Below, piece by piece: positions 17,758 to 25,107 of a stretch of 43,168 nt of DNA (position 1 is the first letter of the stretch; the number at the start of each line of letters is the position of its first letter). The translations under genes and the position numbers were made by a program. The notes under the pieces were generated by a model that saw only the letters and a list, made by a program, of their open reading frames with translations, did no database searches and was not told the DNA's origin. The stretch is from Acidimicrobiales bacterium (GTDB lineage Bacteria; Actinomycetota; Acidimicrobiia; Acidimicrobiales; Poriferisodalaceae). The stretch is from positions 1 to 43,168 of the forward strand of contig SGYJ01000002.1 of assembly GCA_004214275.1 (NCBI GenBank), in the 5' to 3' direction.

Positions 17758-18476
17758 TGTCATCTCGGAATTTGGCATTAGATCAAAAAACGCATTGGTA
17801 CAACCATCTCATGTATCGACTCCTCAAATACTTGCTTTGGGGGGTCTTCAAAATATGGAACCGAGTTACGGTGGAGGGCCTAGACAATATTCCCGATGGG
17901 GCTTGCGTGTGGGCCCCAAATCATCGGAGCTACATCGATACTCCCCTCCAAGCCAGTATTCCGCGACGGCTACGTTTTATGGGTAAGGAATCGGTGTGGA
18001 ATAACAAGTTCTTCGGCTGGCTCTTCACAACTATTGGTTGTTTCCCGGTCAGTCGAGGAAGTGCAGACCGCGCAGCCTTGATGACAGCTCTGAGCGTTCT
18101 AGAGAACGGTAACGACCCTGTGGTGGCGTTTCCCGAAGGAGAACGCAAGGATGGGCCTCGAATATTTCCGTTGTTTGATGGTGCGGCCTACCTTGCAGCG
18201 AAAACTCAGGTGCCGATAGTGCCCGTTGGAATAGGCGGCACTGCTGAAGCTATGCCCAGAGGAGCGAAGTTCCTGTACCCCAAACGGGTCCACGTCATAA
18301 TTGGAAAACCCATGGCACCCCCACCGCTCAATGAGAAGGGTCGGCTTTCTAGGAATGACGTACGCGAAACGACGGAAAAACTTCGCGAAGAGATACAGGA
18401 CTTATTTGACCGAGCTCAGATTGTCTGTGGCACATTCAACGAGTACGACCCGACCGAAAATGATTTGTCTGAATAA
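17757..18476 (+). CDS. plsC: 1-acyl-sn-glycerol-3-phosphate acyltransferase
   Basis: This 239-residue PlsC-like enzyme acylates lysophosphatidate in phospholipid synthesis. The acyltransferase H-x4-D motif is NHRSYID (H56, D61), followed by GSADRAA and FPEGERKDG, the glycerolphosphate-binding motif. A hydrophobic segment near residues 19-33 probably anchors it to the inner membrane. The start is the ATG at 17757, which shares one base with the aroA-cmk stop; a TTG three bases upstream is less likely. The gene converges with ispH, leaving only 11 bp between stops. Confidence 0.92.
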   Translation: MSSRNLALDQKTHWYNHLMYRLLKYLLWGVFKIWNRVTVEGLDNIPDGACVWAPNHRSYIDTPLQASIPRRLRFMGKESVWNNKFFGWLFTTIGCFPVSRGSADRAALMTALSVLENGNDPVVAFPEGERKDGPRIFPLFDGAAYLAAKTQVPIVPVGIGGTAEAMPRGAKFLYPKRVHVIIGKPMAPPPLNEKGRLSRNDVRETTEKLREEIQDLFDRAQIVCGTFNEYDPTENDLSE

Positions 18477-18487
18477 GGGCGTTACCT

Positions 18488-19522
18488 TCAATTGGCGAGA
18501 GAGGCAAGCACTTCGCTTGCGGCTATTTCACGATCTAATGGAGCCACGCGAGAGTTGCTAGGAACGGCAAGAAGAGCATGAACTGTTGTCTCTAAGGCCG
18601 ATAGAAGCTCTCGGAGTTCTCTCGGGGGTGGGAAGTATTCATCCTCATCAGTTATGCGCACCTCTTCCACGCCGAGATTGGGTGCCAAGCGATCGATGAC
18701 CGCATTAACCAACTCTTCGGGAGCCGAAGCGCCCGCGGTGACGCCGACAGTGCCATGCAGCTCCCGTGGTAGTTCATCTGCGGAGTTAACCCGGAACACC
18801 TGAGCACAGCCTGAAGCCTCAGCCAGTTTGACCAAAGCCATGGTGTTCGATGAATTGGCCGAACCTATAACTACGACGGCATCACATTGCTGAGCTATCG
18901 ACGCAAGAGCGGATTGTCTGTTGGTCGTAGCGAAACAAAGATCACTTCGACCAGGCATCCAAACATCGGGGAATCGCTCCTTTGTCGCCTGCAAGACATC
19001 TTCCCAGTCTCGATGGCTGAGCGTCGTTTGAGCCAACATAGCGATTGGTTCATCAAACTCAGGTAAGGCCGCCACATCGGACACTTCCTCCACCAAACTA
19101 ATTTTTTGTGGAGCAACGGCCATTGTGCCGACGGCTTCCTCATGACCTTGATGTCCTACGTAAACAATTCTGTAACCCTTATCCGAGCGGACACGGACCT
19201 CGTGATGAACCTTGGTCACGAGAGGGCAAACAGCGTCAACTACATACCCACCTCGTTTTCGTGCCTCAGCGACAACCTCAGGTGCTGAGCCATGTGCTGA
19301 AAGCATCAGAGGTCTCCCTTCAGGAACCTCAGTTACGTCATCTACGAATACAACGCCGAGACTTCGGAACCGATCCACGACTAGTTGGTTATGGACAATC
19401 TCGTGGTAACAGTAAACCGGTGGGTCGAAAGACCGCACCATCCATGCAAGCGCTTTGATCGCCATTTCGACCCCAGCGCAAAAGCCTCTCGGTGAAGCAA
19501 GTAGAACTCTGGTTATGCTCAC
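18488..19522 (-). CDS. ispH: 4-hydroxy-3-methylbut-2-enyl diphosphate reductase
   Basis: This [4Fe-4S] enzyme is the last step of the MEP isoprenoid pathway and is 344 residues long. The three cluster cysteines are C15 (PRGFCAGV), C99 (DAVCPLVTKVH) and C196 (SDLCFATTNRQ). The substrate-binding HEIVHN and the SAHGSAP and GHQGHEEAVGT segments are all present. It is inverted with respect to the tyrA-aroA/cmk-plsC and DUF512-der genes that flank it. Its divergent start is 68 bp from the DUF512 start, so that gap should hold both promoters. The MEP pathway supplies polyprenyl carriers used by the upstream envelope genes. Confidence 0.96.
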   Translation of the reverse strand: MSITRVLLASPRGFCAGVEMAIKALAWMVRSFDPPVYCYHEIVHNQLVVDRFRSLGVVFVDDVTEVPEGRPLMLSAHGSAPEVVAEARKRGGYVVDAVCPLVTKVHHEVRVRSDKGYRIVYVGHQGHEEAVGTMAVAPQKISLVEEVSDVAALPEFDEPIAMLAQTTLSHRDWEDVLQATKERFPDVWMPGRSDLCFATTNRQSALASIAQQCDAVVVIGSANSSNTMALVKLAEASGCAQVFRVNSADELPRELHGTVGVTAGASAPEELVNAVIDRLAPNLGVEEVRITDEDEYFPPPRELRELLSALETTVHALLAVPSNSRVAPLDREIAASEVLASLAN

Positions 19523-19590
19523 GATTCTGAGGCTACCGGCTTGACGCTGTCTGCTGGGTGTAGAGCAAACTCACCCCTATCCTATGAAGC

Positions 19591-21045
19591 ATGTCATTGC
19601 CCGTCATTGCCGAAATCGTTACCGGCAGCCCTGCAGAATCAGCGGGGCTGATTCCAGGTGACGAAATTGTCGCGATCGATGGAGAAATCCCTACCGACGT
19701 CATTCGATGGCATTTTTTGGTCGATGAAGCCGACCCTACTTTCAGCATTCAACGTGGTGGCCTCGAATTCGAGGTCCAGGTAATGAAAGATGCGGGAGAA
19801 TCGCTCGGAGCCCAGGTGGACGCGTCAATCTTTGATCGAGTTAGAACCTGTGACAACCACTGCGAATTTTGTTTCATTTACCAACTCCCCAAAGGTATGA
19901 GGCGCAGTTTGTACCTCAAAGATGATGATTATCGACTCTCTTTCCTCTACGGGAACTTCACCACTTTGACTCGCTTCACCGAGGCAGACCTGGAAAGAGT
20001 CGTTTCGGAAGGCCTATCGCCTCTGTATGTATCAATCCACGCGACCGACCCTGATGTTCGCAGCCGAATTCTCCGTAATCCAAGAGGTGGCTACAGCCTG
20101 CGATGGCTAAAAGCGTTGCTCGACTTTGGTATTGAGGTTCATGGGCAGGTTGTCGTCTGTCCGGGTGTTAACGACGGAGACGTCTTAGACGACACGCTGT
20201 TAGGGGTTCTCGACCAATTTCCAGAGCTCAGTTCACTAGCCGTTGTGCCTCTGGGAGTTAGTTCTTACAACACTGAATCTTCGATGCGACCTCACACGAA
20301 GGATGAAGCCAAGCAGGTTCTGGACGTCGTTGAGGCCTGGCAACAGCGGTTTCTGGAAACGGTGGGTCACCGACTCGCATATGCAGCAGATGAGTATTAC
20401 CTCCTAGCCAGTGAACAATTCCCCGCAGCCGAAACCTACGGCGAATTCGCGATGCATGAGGATGGAATTGGCATGGCGAGAAGTTTTGAATCAGAATTTT
20501 CAGGCCTGGCGACCTCACAGGTTGGAGCCCAGTCTGGATTCTTTCAATGGGTTGACGGCGCACCTGCCGAGGGGTACCGAGAAGTTCGGACTGCTGTTGG
20601 GGCCAACCGAGGGGGAGAGCTTTCGTCTGAAGTCTCAGACAGAACAGATGAATTGGTATCTGTGGCCATTAAACCTCGACCGAATGCCCCGATTGCCATT
20701 TTGACGGGGGAGTACGGAGCCAAAGTCCTCAGACCGTTGGTTGATTCTTTAGAACGCGACGACATTCGAATCCGAGAAGTAACTAACAATTTTTTTGGAG
20801 GCAATATCAAAGTCAGCGGTCTCATGGTTGGAGAGGATGTGCAGCAAGTTCTCGAGACAGAACCATACGGTCACCGATACTTGCTCCCCGATGTCTGTTT
20901 GAACAATGGGCGGTTCTTAGATGGGCTTCGACCTTCAGATTTGTCCAAACATGTCGAAGTCATTCCAACCAATGGTGCCGCTCTACGCGCAGCTCTTGAG
21001 TCTCGCCGGCCAATTCATCAGACAGACGAGGCATCAGCTCGATGA
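19591..21045 (+). CDS. DUF512 family protein: PDZ-like domain plus radical-SAM-type Fe-S domain
   Basis: This 484-residue protein opens with a PDZ-like segment (residues about 5-70, including SPAESAGLIPGDEIVAIDG). A cysteine triad C87-x3-C91-x2-C94 follows, the spacing of radical SAM enzymes. The region after it (YVSIHATDP, LRNPRGG, HGQVVVCPGVNDG) fits a radical SAM barrel, and the C-terminal half (about 280-470) is the DUF512 domain. Homologues in cyanobacteria and clostridia have been described as iron-sulfur oxidoreductases of unknown function, often next to der. Here it overlaps der by ATGA. That suggests a ribosome- or RNA-linked role, but this is inference. Confidence 0.87.
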   Translation: MSLPVIAEIVTGSPAESAGLIPGDEIVAIDGEIPTDVIRWHFLVDEADPTFSIQRGGLEFEVQVMKDAGESLGAQVDASIFDRVRTCDNHCEFCFIYQLPKGMRRSLYLKDDDYRLSFLYGNFTTLTRFTEADLERVVSEGLSPLYVSIHATDPDVRSRILRNPRGGYSLRWLKALLDFGIEVHGQVVVCPGVNDGDVLDDTLLGVLDQFPELSSLAVVPLGVSSYNTESSMRPHTKDEAKQVLDVVEAWQQRFLETVGHRLAYAADEYYLLASEQFPAAETYGEFAMHEDGIGMARSFESEFSGLATSQVGAQSGFFQWVDGAPAEGYREVRTAVGANRGGELSSEVSDRTDELVSVAIKPRPNAPIAILTGEYGAKVLRPLVDSLERDDIRIREVTNNFFGGNIKVSGLMVGEDVQQVLETEPYGHRYLLPDVCLNNGRFLDGLRPSDLSKHVEVIPTNGAALRAALESRRPIHQTDEASAR

Positions 21046-22370
21046 GAGATGAAGGTGAGCTACCTGTGGTTTCGGTGGTTGGCCGCCCGAATGTCGGGAA
21101 GTCGACCTTGTTCAACCGAATTCTCGGACGACGCGAAGCGATCGTCGAAGAAAGGCCCGGGGTAACCAGAGATCGTAAAGCACTCGAAGCTGAATGGTTG
21201 GGGCGCCACTTTCAGCTGGTCGATACCGGCGGCTGGATGCCTTCGGGTAATGAGCTTGATGACAAAGTGTCGGCTCAGAGTGAGAAAGCCATTGGAGATT
21301 CGGACTTAATAGTTCTAGTTGTTGATGGCACCACTGGAATAACCGAAGAAGACGCCAGGGTCGCATCAATCTTGCGGAGGTCAAATACGCAAGTCATCCT
21401 TGCAGTCAACAAAATAGATACCCCCCTCCGCGACCCTGATATTTGGGAGTTCGTATCTTTGGGTTTAGGAGATCCCATGGGTGTTTCTGCCCTCCACAGT
21501 CGAAATACAGGTGACCTGCTTGACCTGATCATCGAGATGTTGCCCGATGAGCAGGACGAGATAGACGGAGATATTGGGGACAATGACGAAGCTGAATCAA
21601 ATGGAATTCCAGGAGTAGCCATTGTTGGTCGGCCAAACGTCGGCAAGTCGACGTTGTTTAATCGGTTGATCGGTGATGATCGTTCAGTGGTACACGACAT
21701 GCCCGGGACCACCCGCGACGCGATAGATACAGTCGTCGAGACAGAACTTGGACCGTTGCGGTTTATCGATACCGCCGGTATGCGTCGCAAGGCTCGAGTA
21801 GACGACGACACTGAGTATTACTCCAATCTGCGAGCACTCCGGGCGATCGATAAGGCCGACGTTGCTCTACTGGTTATCGACGCGTCTGAGGGCGTTACAT
21901 CGCAGGATCAACGACTGGCCGAGCGAGTTGATGCCGCAGGGTGCCCCATAGTGATCCTCATGAATAAATGGGAAGTTGTCGACCAAGAGGAAAAGGATGA
22001 AGTCATGTATCAAGTAGGACAGCGGCTTCATTTTTTAGGGGAATCACCAGTACTTCGTGTAAGCGCCCTAACCGGTCGCGGTGTCCACCGGCTGGTTCCC
22101 GCATTAGAAGCAGCGATAGACGCATACGAAACAAGAGTTCCCACGCGAAAGGTAAACGAAGTAATTCAGCTGGCGCAGTCATCCCAGCCGGCCCCGCATG
22201 GAGGGCGAGTCCTCTACGCCACTCAGGGCGCAACCCATCCCCCGACTTTCACTCTATTTACCAACAAAGAGATTCCTGCCAGCTACGTCCGGTACCTAGA
22301 ACGTCGACTGCGTGAAGAGTTCGACCTCGGCGCGACACCAATCAAAATTCGCCTACGGCGCCGTGGATAG
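21042..22370 (+). CDS. der: Ribosome biogenesis GTPase Der (EngA)
   Basis: This 442-residue protein has two tandem GTPase domains, a unique feature of Der. The two G1 loops are both GRPNVGKS; the first (about residue 9) is followed by DTGG and NKID, the second (about residue 198) by DTAGM and NKWE. A C-terminal KH-like domain occupies about 365-440. It acts in 50S subunit maturation. It is translationally coupled to the DUF512 gene through ATGA at 21042-21045. The linker between the GTPase domains (about 170-190) is strongly acidic. Confidence 0.97.
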   Translation: MRDEGELPVVSVVGRPNVGKSTLFNRILGRREAIVEERPGVTRDRKALEAEWLGRHFQLVDTGGWMPSGNELDDKVSAQSEKAIGDSDLIVLVVDGTTGITEEDARVASILRRSNTQVILAVNKIDTPLRDPDIWEFVSLGLGDPMGVSALHSRNTGDLLDLIIEMLPDEQDEIDGDIGDNDEAESNGIPGVAIVGRPNVGKSTLFNRLIGDDRSVVHDMPGTTRDAIDTVVETELGPLRFIDTAGMRRKARVDDDTEYYSNLRALRAIDKADVALLVIDASEGVTSQDQRLAERVDAAGCPIVILMNKWEVVDQEEKDEVMYQVGQRLHFLGESPVLRVSALTGRGVHRLVPALEAAIDAYETRVPTRKVNEVIQLAQSSQPAPHGGRVLYATQGATHPPTFTLFTNKEIPASYVRYLERRLREEFDLGATPIKIRLRRRG

Positions 22371-22426
22371 ACGACTTAAATGATTGAGTGCAAAGCAGCT
22401 AGGCCGATGCAATTGGTGCGTGCTGT

Positions 22427-22636
22427 ATGACTTGGTGCGACAAATGTGATCGAGATTTTGACATTGGCCTGTTAAGTGTCGATGGTCATTGCCCTGGCTG
22501 CGCTACTTGGCTCGCAGATCCCCCGCGAGCAGGCTCTGTTCCATGGCATTTCTGGGTCGTAGTCGCGGGTGCAGTGATCTATTTGGGATGGCGGGCGGCT
22601 CAAGGGATTTTGTGGGCGGTACAGCAACTGTTCTGA
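22427..22636 (+). CDS. Small zinc-ribbon protein with one membrane helix
   Basis: This is a 69-residue protein. Cysteines C4 and C7 (WCDKCD) and C22 and C25 (HCPGCA) form a classic zinc ribbon, followed by a hydrophobic segment (about residues 41-62) and an aromatic-rich C-terminus. No signal peptide is seen, so the zinc ribbon probably faces the cytoplasm. It starts 56 bp after der and ends 52 bp before tRNA-Pro. The cysteine spacing and hydropathy pattern make it unlikely to be a chance frame, although no clear ribosome binding site precedes the ATG. Function unknown. Confidence 0.6.
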   Translation: MTWCDKCDRDFDIGLLSVDGHCPGCATWLADPPRAGSVPWHFWVVVAGAVIYLGWRAAQGILWAVQQLF

Positions 22637-22647
22637 GTCTCCAACGC

Positions 22648-22678
22648 TTGCGGATCCGCGCTGCGGCCGAGGTATCGT
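22648..22678 (+). promoter_or_regulatory. Possible promoter of tRNA-Pro
   Basis: TTGCGG (22648-22653) and TATCGT (22673-22678) resemble sigma-70 boxes, with a rather long 19-bp spacer, and the mature tRNA begins 11 bp downstream. The boxes are weak and the assignment rests mainly on position. Confidence 0.3.
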
Positions 22679-22688
22679 GGCCTCGTTG

Positions 22689-22763
22689 CGGGCTGTGGCG
22701 CAGTTTGGTTAGCGCACTGGTCTGGGGGACCAGGGGTCGGAGGTTCAAATCCTCTCAGCCCGA
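22689..22763 (+). tRNA. tRNA-Pro (anticodon GGG)
   Basis: A complete cloverleaf can be drawn over 75 bases. The 7-bp acceptor stem pairs CGGGCTG with CAGCCCG. A D-arm GCGC...GCGC follows, then an anticodon stem CTGGT/ACCAG with loop CTGGGGG, which places GGG at positions 34-36. The T-arm is GGAGG-TTCAAAT-CCTCT and the discriminator base is A. The CCA end is not encoded, because CAG follows. It would read CCC and CCU proline codons. A long hairpin follows within 6 bases. Confidence 0.95.
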
Positions 22764-22768
22764 CAGCA

Positions 22769-22802
22769 ATGTGGTCCGCCACCAAAAGGTGGCGGACCAC
22801 AT
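22769..22802 (+). terminator. Strong hairpin, probable terminator after tRNA-Pro
   Basis: A perfect 15-bp inverted repeat (22769-22783 and 22788-22802) encloses the four-base loop AAAA. On the plus strand a TTTT run comes 6 bases after the stem, so it is not an ideal intrinsic terminator, but the hairpin is very stable. It sits between the plus-strand tRNA and the minus-strand LOG gene (end 22845), so it may stop or block transcription from both sides. Confidence 0.7.
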
Positions 22803-22844
22803 AGTCGCTTTTGTAGGTCAGGTCTCACCCACTTTACGAATGTG

Positions 22845-23420
22845 TTATGTGCGGCTTTGCATGAGTTGATCGAGGACTTCGATAACCGAGCTGGGATCCA
22901 CCACTGTTCTAAGTGAGTTCTGAAATTCGCTGTTGAGCAGCCCATAAGAAACGGCTTCGTCTAGAAAGCCAATAAATTTATCCCAAAAATTGCCGACATC
23001 GAGAAGTACGAGTGGTAGCTGATGGATGCCCAGTTGTGTCCAGAGGAGCAACTCAACGACTTCGTCTAGGGTCCCCAAGCCTCCAGGTAAAGCGACTGCT
23101 GCATCAGCAAGGTTGAACATCGCAGACTTTCTTTCGTGCATTGAGGAAACTAAATGCAGCTCGATTCCCCCTCGATGTCTGACGTCTCGCGAGAAGGTGT
23201 TCTCAGGGTAAACACCGATGACGCGGCCCCCCTCGGAGATAGCAGCGTCGGCCACAACCCCCATTAGGCCAGCGTCACTCCCACCAAAAACTATGGTCAT
23301 ATTTTCCCTTGCGAGGTGTTCGCCTAGGTCTTTGGCTAGCCCTATAAGTTCGGGCCGGTCACCTCTGGAAGAAGCACAGAAGACCGCAACGGAAGTGAGC
23401 TGAGATTGTTCCGCTAACAC
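22845..23420 (-). CDS. LOG-family protein (putative nucleoside 5'-monophosphate phosphoribohydrolase)
   Basis: This 191-residue protein of the LOG/TIGR00730 family begins with SVAVFCASSRG. It carries GGSDAGLMG, the conserved MHERK, and the PGGLGTLDE motif that binds the nucleotide and catalyses ribose cleavage. Plant relatives release active cytokinins from nucleotides; bacterial members hydrolyse AMP-type nucleotides or prenylated ones. Substrate here is unknown. The GTG at 23420 is the start, 2 bp after the stop of the 38-codon small ORF; a GAGGAG lies 11 bases upstream. It appears to be the last gene of a reductase-sORF-LOG unit. Confidence 0.9.
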   Translation of the reverse strand: MLAEQSQLTSVAVFCASSRGDRPELIGLAKDLGEHLARENMTIVFGGSDAGLMGVVADAAISEGGRVIGVYPENTFSRDVRHRGGIELHLVSSMHERKSAMFNLADAAVALPGGLGTLDEVVELLLWTQLGIHQLPLVLLDVGNFWDKFIGFLDEAVSYGLLNSEFQNSLRTVVDPSSVIEVLDQLMQSRT

Positions 23421-23422
23421 CC

Positions 23423-23539
23423 CTAGCCACGCTCCTCAAGGTAAGCACTCTTCGACGTTTGAACGAACTCGGATTCGTATCGGGAGCGCACTTGGTCGAG
23501 GAGCTGAGAAGCGCAGGTGAAAGTTCGATCTATGTTCAC
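23423..23539 (-). CDS. Small ORF of 38 codons between the reductase and LOG genes
   Basis: Reading the minus strand, GTG at 23539-23537 opens a frame of 38 codons ending in TAG at 23425-23423. It begins MNIDRTFTCASQLLDQVR and ends AYLEERG. It starts 3 bp after the reductase stop, with AGGAGAG six bases upstream, and its stop lies 2 bp before the LOG start, so it exactly fills the gap. The product is mostly polar and helix-prone, with one cysteine (C9) and no membrane segment. No family is recognised. The good ribosome binding site and packing argue for a real gene; the short length keeps confidence moderate. Confidence 0.5.
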   Translation of the reverse strand: MNIDRTFTCASQLLDQVRSRYESEFVQTSKSAYLEERG

Positions 23540-23542
23540 TTG

Positions 23543-24748
23543 TCACTCTCCTAACTCTTCGGCCAGATCGACTGCATCAACCCAACTGCCATGGTTCATT
23601 AGGAGACGCCGGTATTGAACAAAGATTCGCATGCTATTGAGTGCCATCACACCAGCCAGTGAAGTTCCGTGTCGGTAGCCAGCTACGAAAGCTCCGTCGT
23701 TCATTGATCCGGTAAGGACTTCTACCGCATCGAAATCAGTTGTGTCGCCCGCTACCTGGATACGATCTTCGTATTGGTCGGACCACACGAAGGGCACTGA
23801 GCTATACGGGTTGTTATTTTCTGGATGCAGAAGATTCTTGGCCGCTAGCGCAGCGTGCTCAGTGGCAGTCGTCCAGTGCTCCGTTCGTCGAGCTCCGCCC
23901 CCGAGCCACCCGTTAGGTGCCTTGGCGACATCTCCCGCTGCATAGATTCCAGGAATGCCTGTATTCAAGTGTTCGTCACACACGACGCCGTCATCAAGGG
24001 ATAATCCAGAGTCGATTAGCCATTCAATGTTGGGCGTAGCTCCGATTCCTACCACCAGAAGTTCTGCTGGGAGATAAGTGCCGTCTGTAAGTTCGATTTC
24101 CTCAATACCGTTGCGGCCATGCACATTCACAACTCCGGTTCCGAGTTTCAGGTCGACACCATGGGCGTGGTGAAGTTGCCCGCAAGCGCTTCCCACTTGA
24201 TGCCCTAGTCCTCGCACTAGTGGCGCTTCATTGGCTTCAATGATTGTTACTTGACAGTCGTGTTGTCTTGCGGCGGCCGCGACTTCGGACCCGATGAAGC
24301 CGGCACCAACGATCACGACTGCCGAATTTGACTTAAGAGCGGAGCGAATAGCCAGCGCATCATCAACCGTCCTAAGGACGTGAATTCCGTCGATGTCGTC
24401 AGATTCTGAAAGTTTTCTTGCGCGTGCTCCTGTAGCGATGATGAGTCCGTCGTAACGAATTGCGTCACCACCCACCGTGACTTCCTGTCGGTCTATGTCG
24501 AGGCCAGTGGCTCGCTCCCCGAGAACGAGGTTTAGGTCAAGATCGGAGAGGTCCGAGTCCGAGACAAGCGTAAGGTCATCAGGGTCCTGGTCTGAGGTGA
24601 GCATCGATTTAGATAGAGGGGGCCGATCATAAGGAGAGTGCTTTTCATCACCCACAAGGGTCAAGGCACCCTCGAAGCCTTCACGACGAAGATTTTGGCA
24701 AGCACGTACTCCAGCCAGCGACGCGCCTACTACAACAATTTCTTTCAC
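23543..24748 (-). CDS. FAD-dependent pyridine nucleotide oxidoreductase (ferredoxin-reductase-like)
   Basis: This 401-residue protein resembles the BphA4/rhodocoxin reductase family that passes electrons from NAD(P)H to a ferredoxin. It has an N-terminal FAD-binding loop (VVVGASLAGVRAC), a second dinucleotide loop for NAD(P)H (VVIVGAGFIGSEVA, about 145-160), the FAD-contact YAAGDVA (about 270), and a C-terminal reductase domain. The frame is open to 24805, but GTG 24748 has GAGGTGAG just upstream and gives the family's usual N-terminus. No ferredoxin or cytochrome P450 gene lies in the window, so its electron acceptor is unknown. It heads the reductase-sORF-LOG unit. Confidence 0.87.
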   Translation of the reverse strand: MKEIVVVGASLAGVRACQNLRREGFEGALTLVGDEKHSPYDRPPLSKSMLTSDQDPDDLTLVSDSDLSDLDLNLVLGERATGLDIDRQEVTVGGDAIRYDGLIIATGARARKLSESDDIDGIHVLRTVDDALAIRSALKSNSAVVIVGAGFIGSEVAAAARQHDCQVTIIEANEAPLVRGLGHQVGSACGQLHHAHGVDLKLGTGVVNVHGRNGIEEIELTDGTYLPAELLVVGIGATPNIEWLIDSGLSLDDGVVCDEHLNTGIPGIYAAGDVAKAPNGWLGGGARRTEHWTTATEHAALAAKNLLHPENNNPYSSVPFVWSDQYEDRIQVAGDTTDFDAVEVLTGSMNDGAFVAGYRHGTSLAGVMALNSMRIFVQYRRLLMNHGSWVDAVDLAEELGE

Positions 24749-25107
24749 ATAACTCACCTCGACCCTGAACGTTATCTGGCCACCTCTATGCGGTGGTGGC
24801 TGCAATGGTCAACCATGAGGTGACCACGCAGGGTGATGCTATTGGTCTTCGAATAAAGAAGCTGAAAGAAAATCAATGGCCTTTTGTCCTTGCGCGCGGC
24901 CCAAGAGACCGGTACAGATGCTTGACAACGTTGTAACTACACGGGTGTAATCACAAGTCCGGAACTTAAACTGTCTGGGTCGAAGATTTGATTCTTCGCT
25001 TTGGAGTACCTAGGGCCCCAAATAGGCCAGGTGATTTGAAGTGAGGGTCGGGTCTACGGCGGGAAGGTCGGATCGGGGGAACCGGCAGTGGTAGACGAGG
25101 AGCGAAA
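24749..25107. other. 359-bp intergenic region between divergent reductase and nrdA genes
   Basis: No credible gene is seen here. The middle holds a promoter for nrdAB (24922-24951) with two palindromes. Downstream there is a short hairpin CGAAGA-TTTGAT-TCTTCG (24980-24997). The leader of nrdA is then about 150 bases and ends in GAGGAG, a good ribosome binding site for the GTG at 25108. I looked for a cobalamin riboswitch and found no B12 box. Confidence 0.6.
24922..24951 (+). promoter_or_regulatory. nrdAB promoter with overlapping palindromes
   Basis: TTGACA (24922-24927) and TGTAAT (24946-24951) form a good sigma-70-type promoter with an 18-bp spacer. The perfect palindrome ACAACGTTGT (24925-24934) covers the end of the -35 box. 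An inverted repeat TACAC-GG-GTGTA (24938-24949) overlaps the -10 box. Their centres are 14 bp apart. They look like operator half-sites. NrdR would be the obvious candidate regulator, but the sequence and spacing do not match well the NrdR boxes I know. Confidence 0.6.

Noticed and set aside
24749-25107. Cobalamin riboswitch upstream of nrdA
   Set aside because: No B12 box or conserved core was found, and the downstream enzyme is class I, not the B12-dependent class II.
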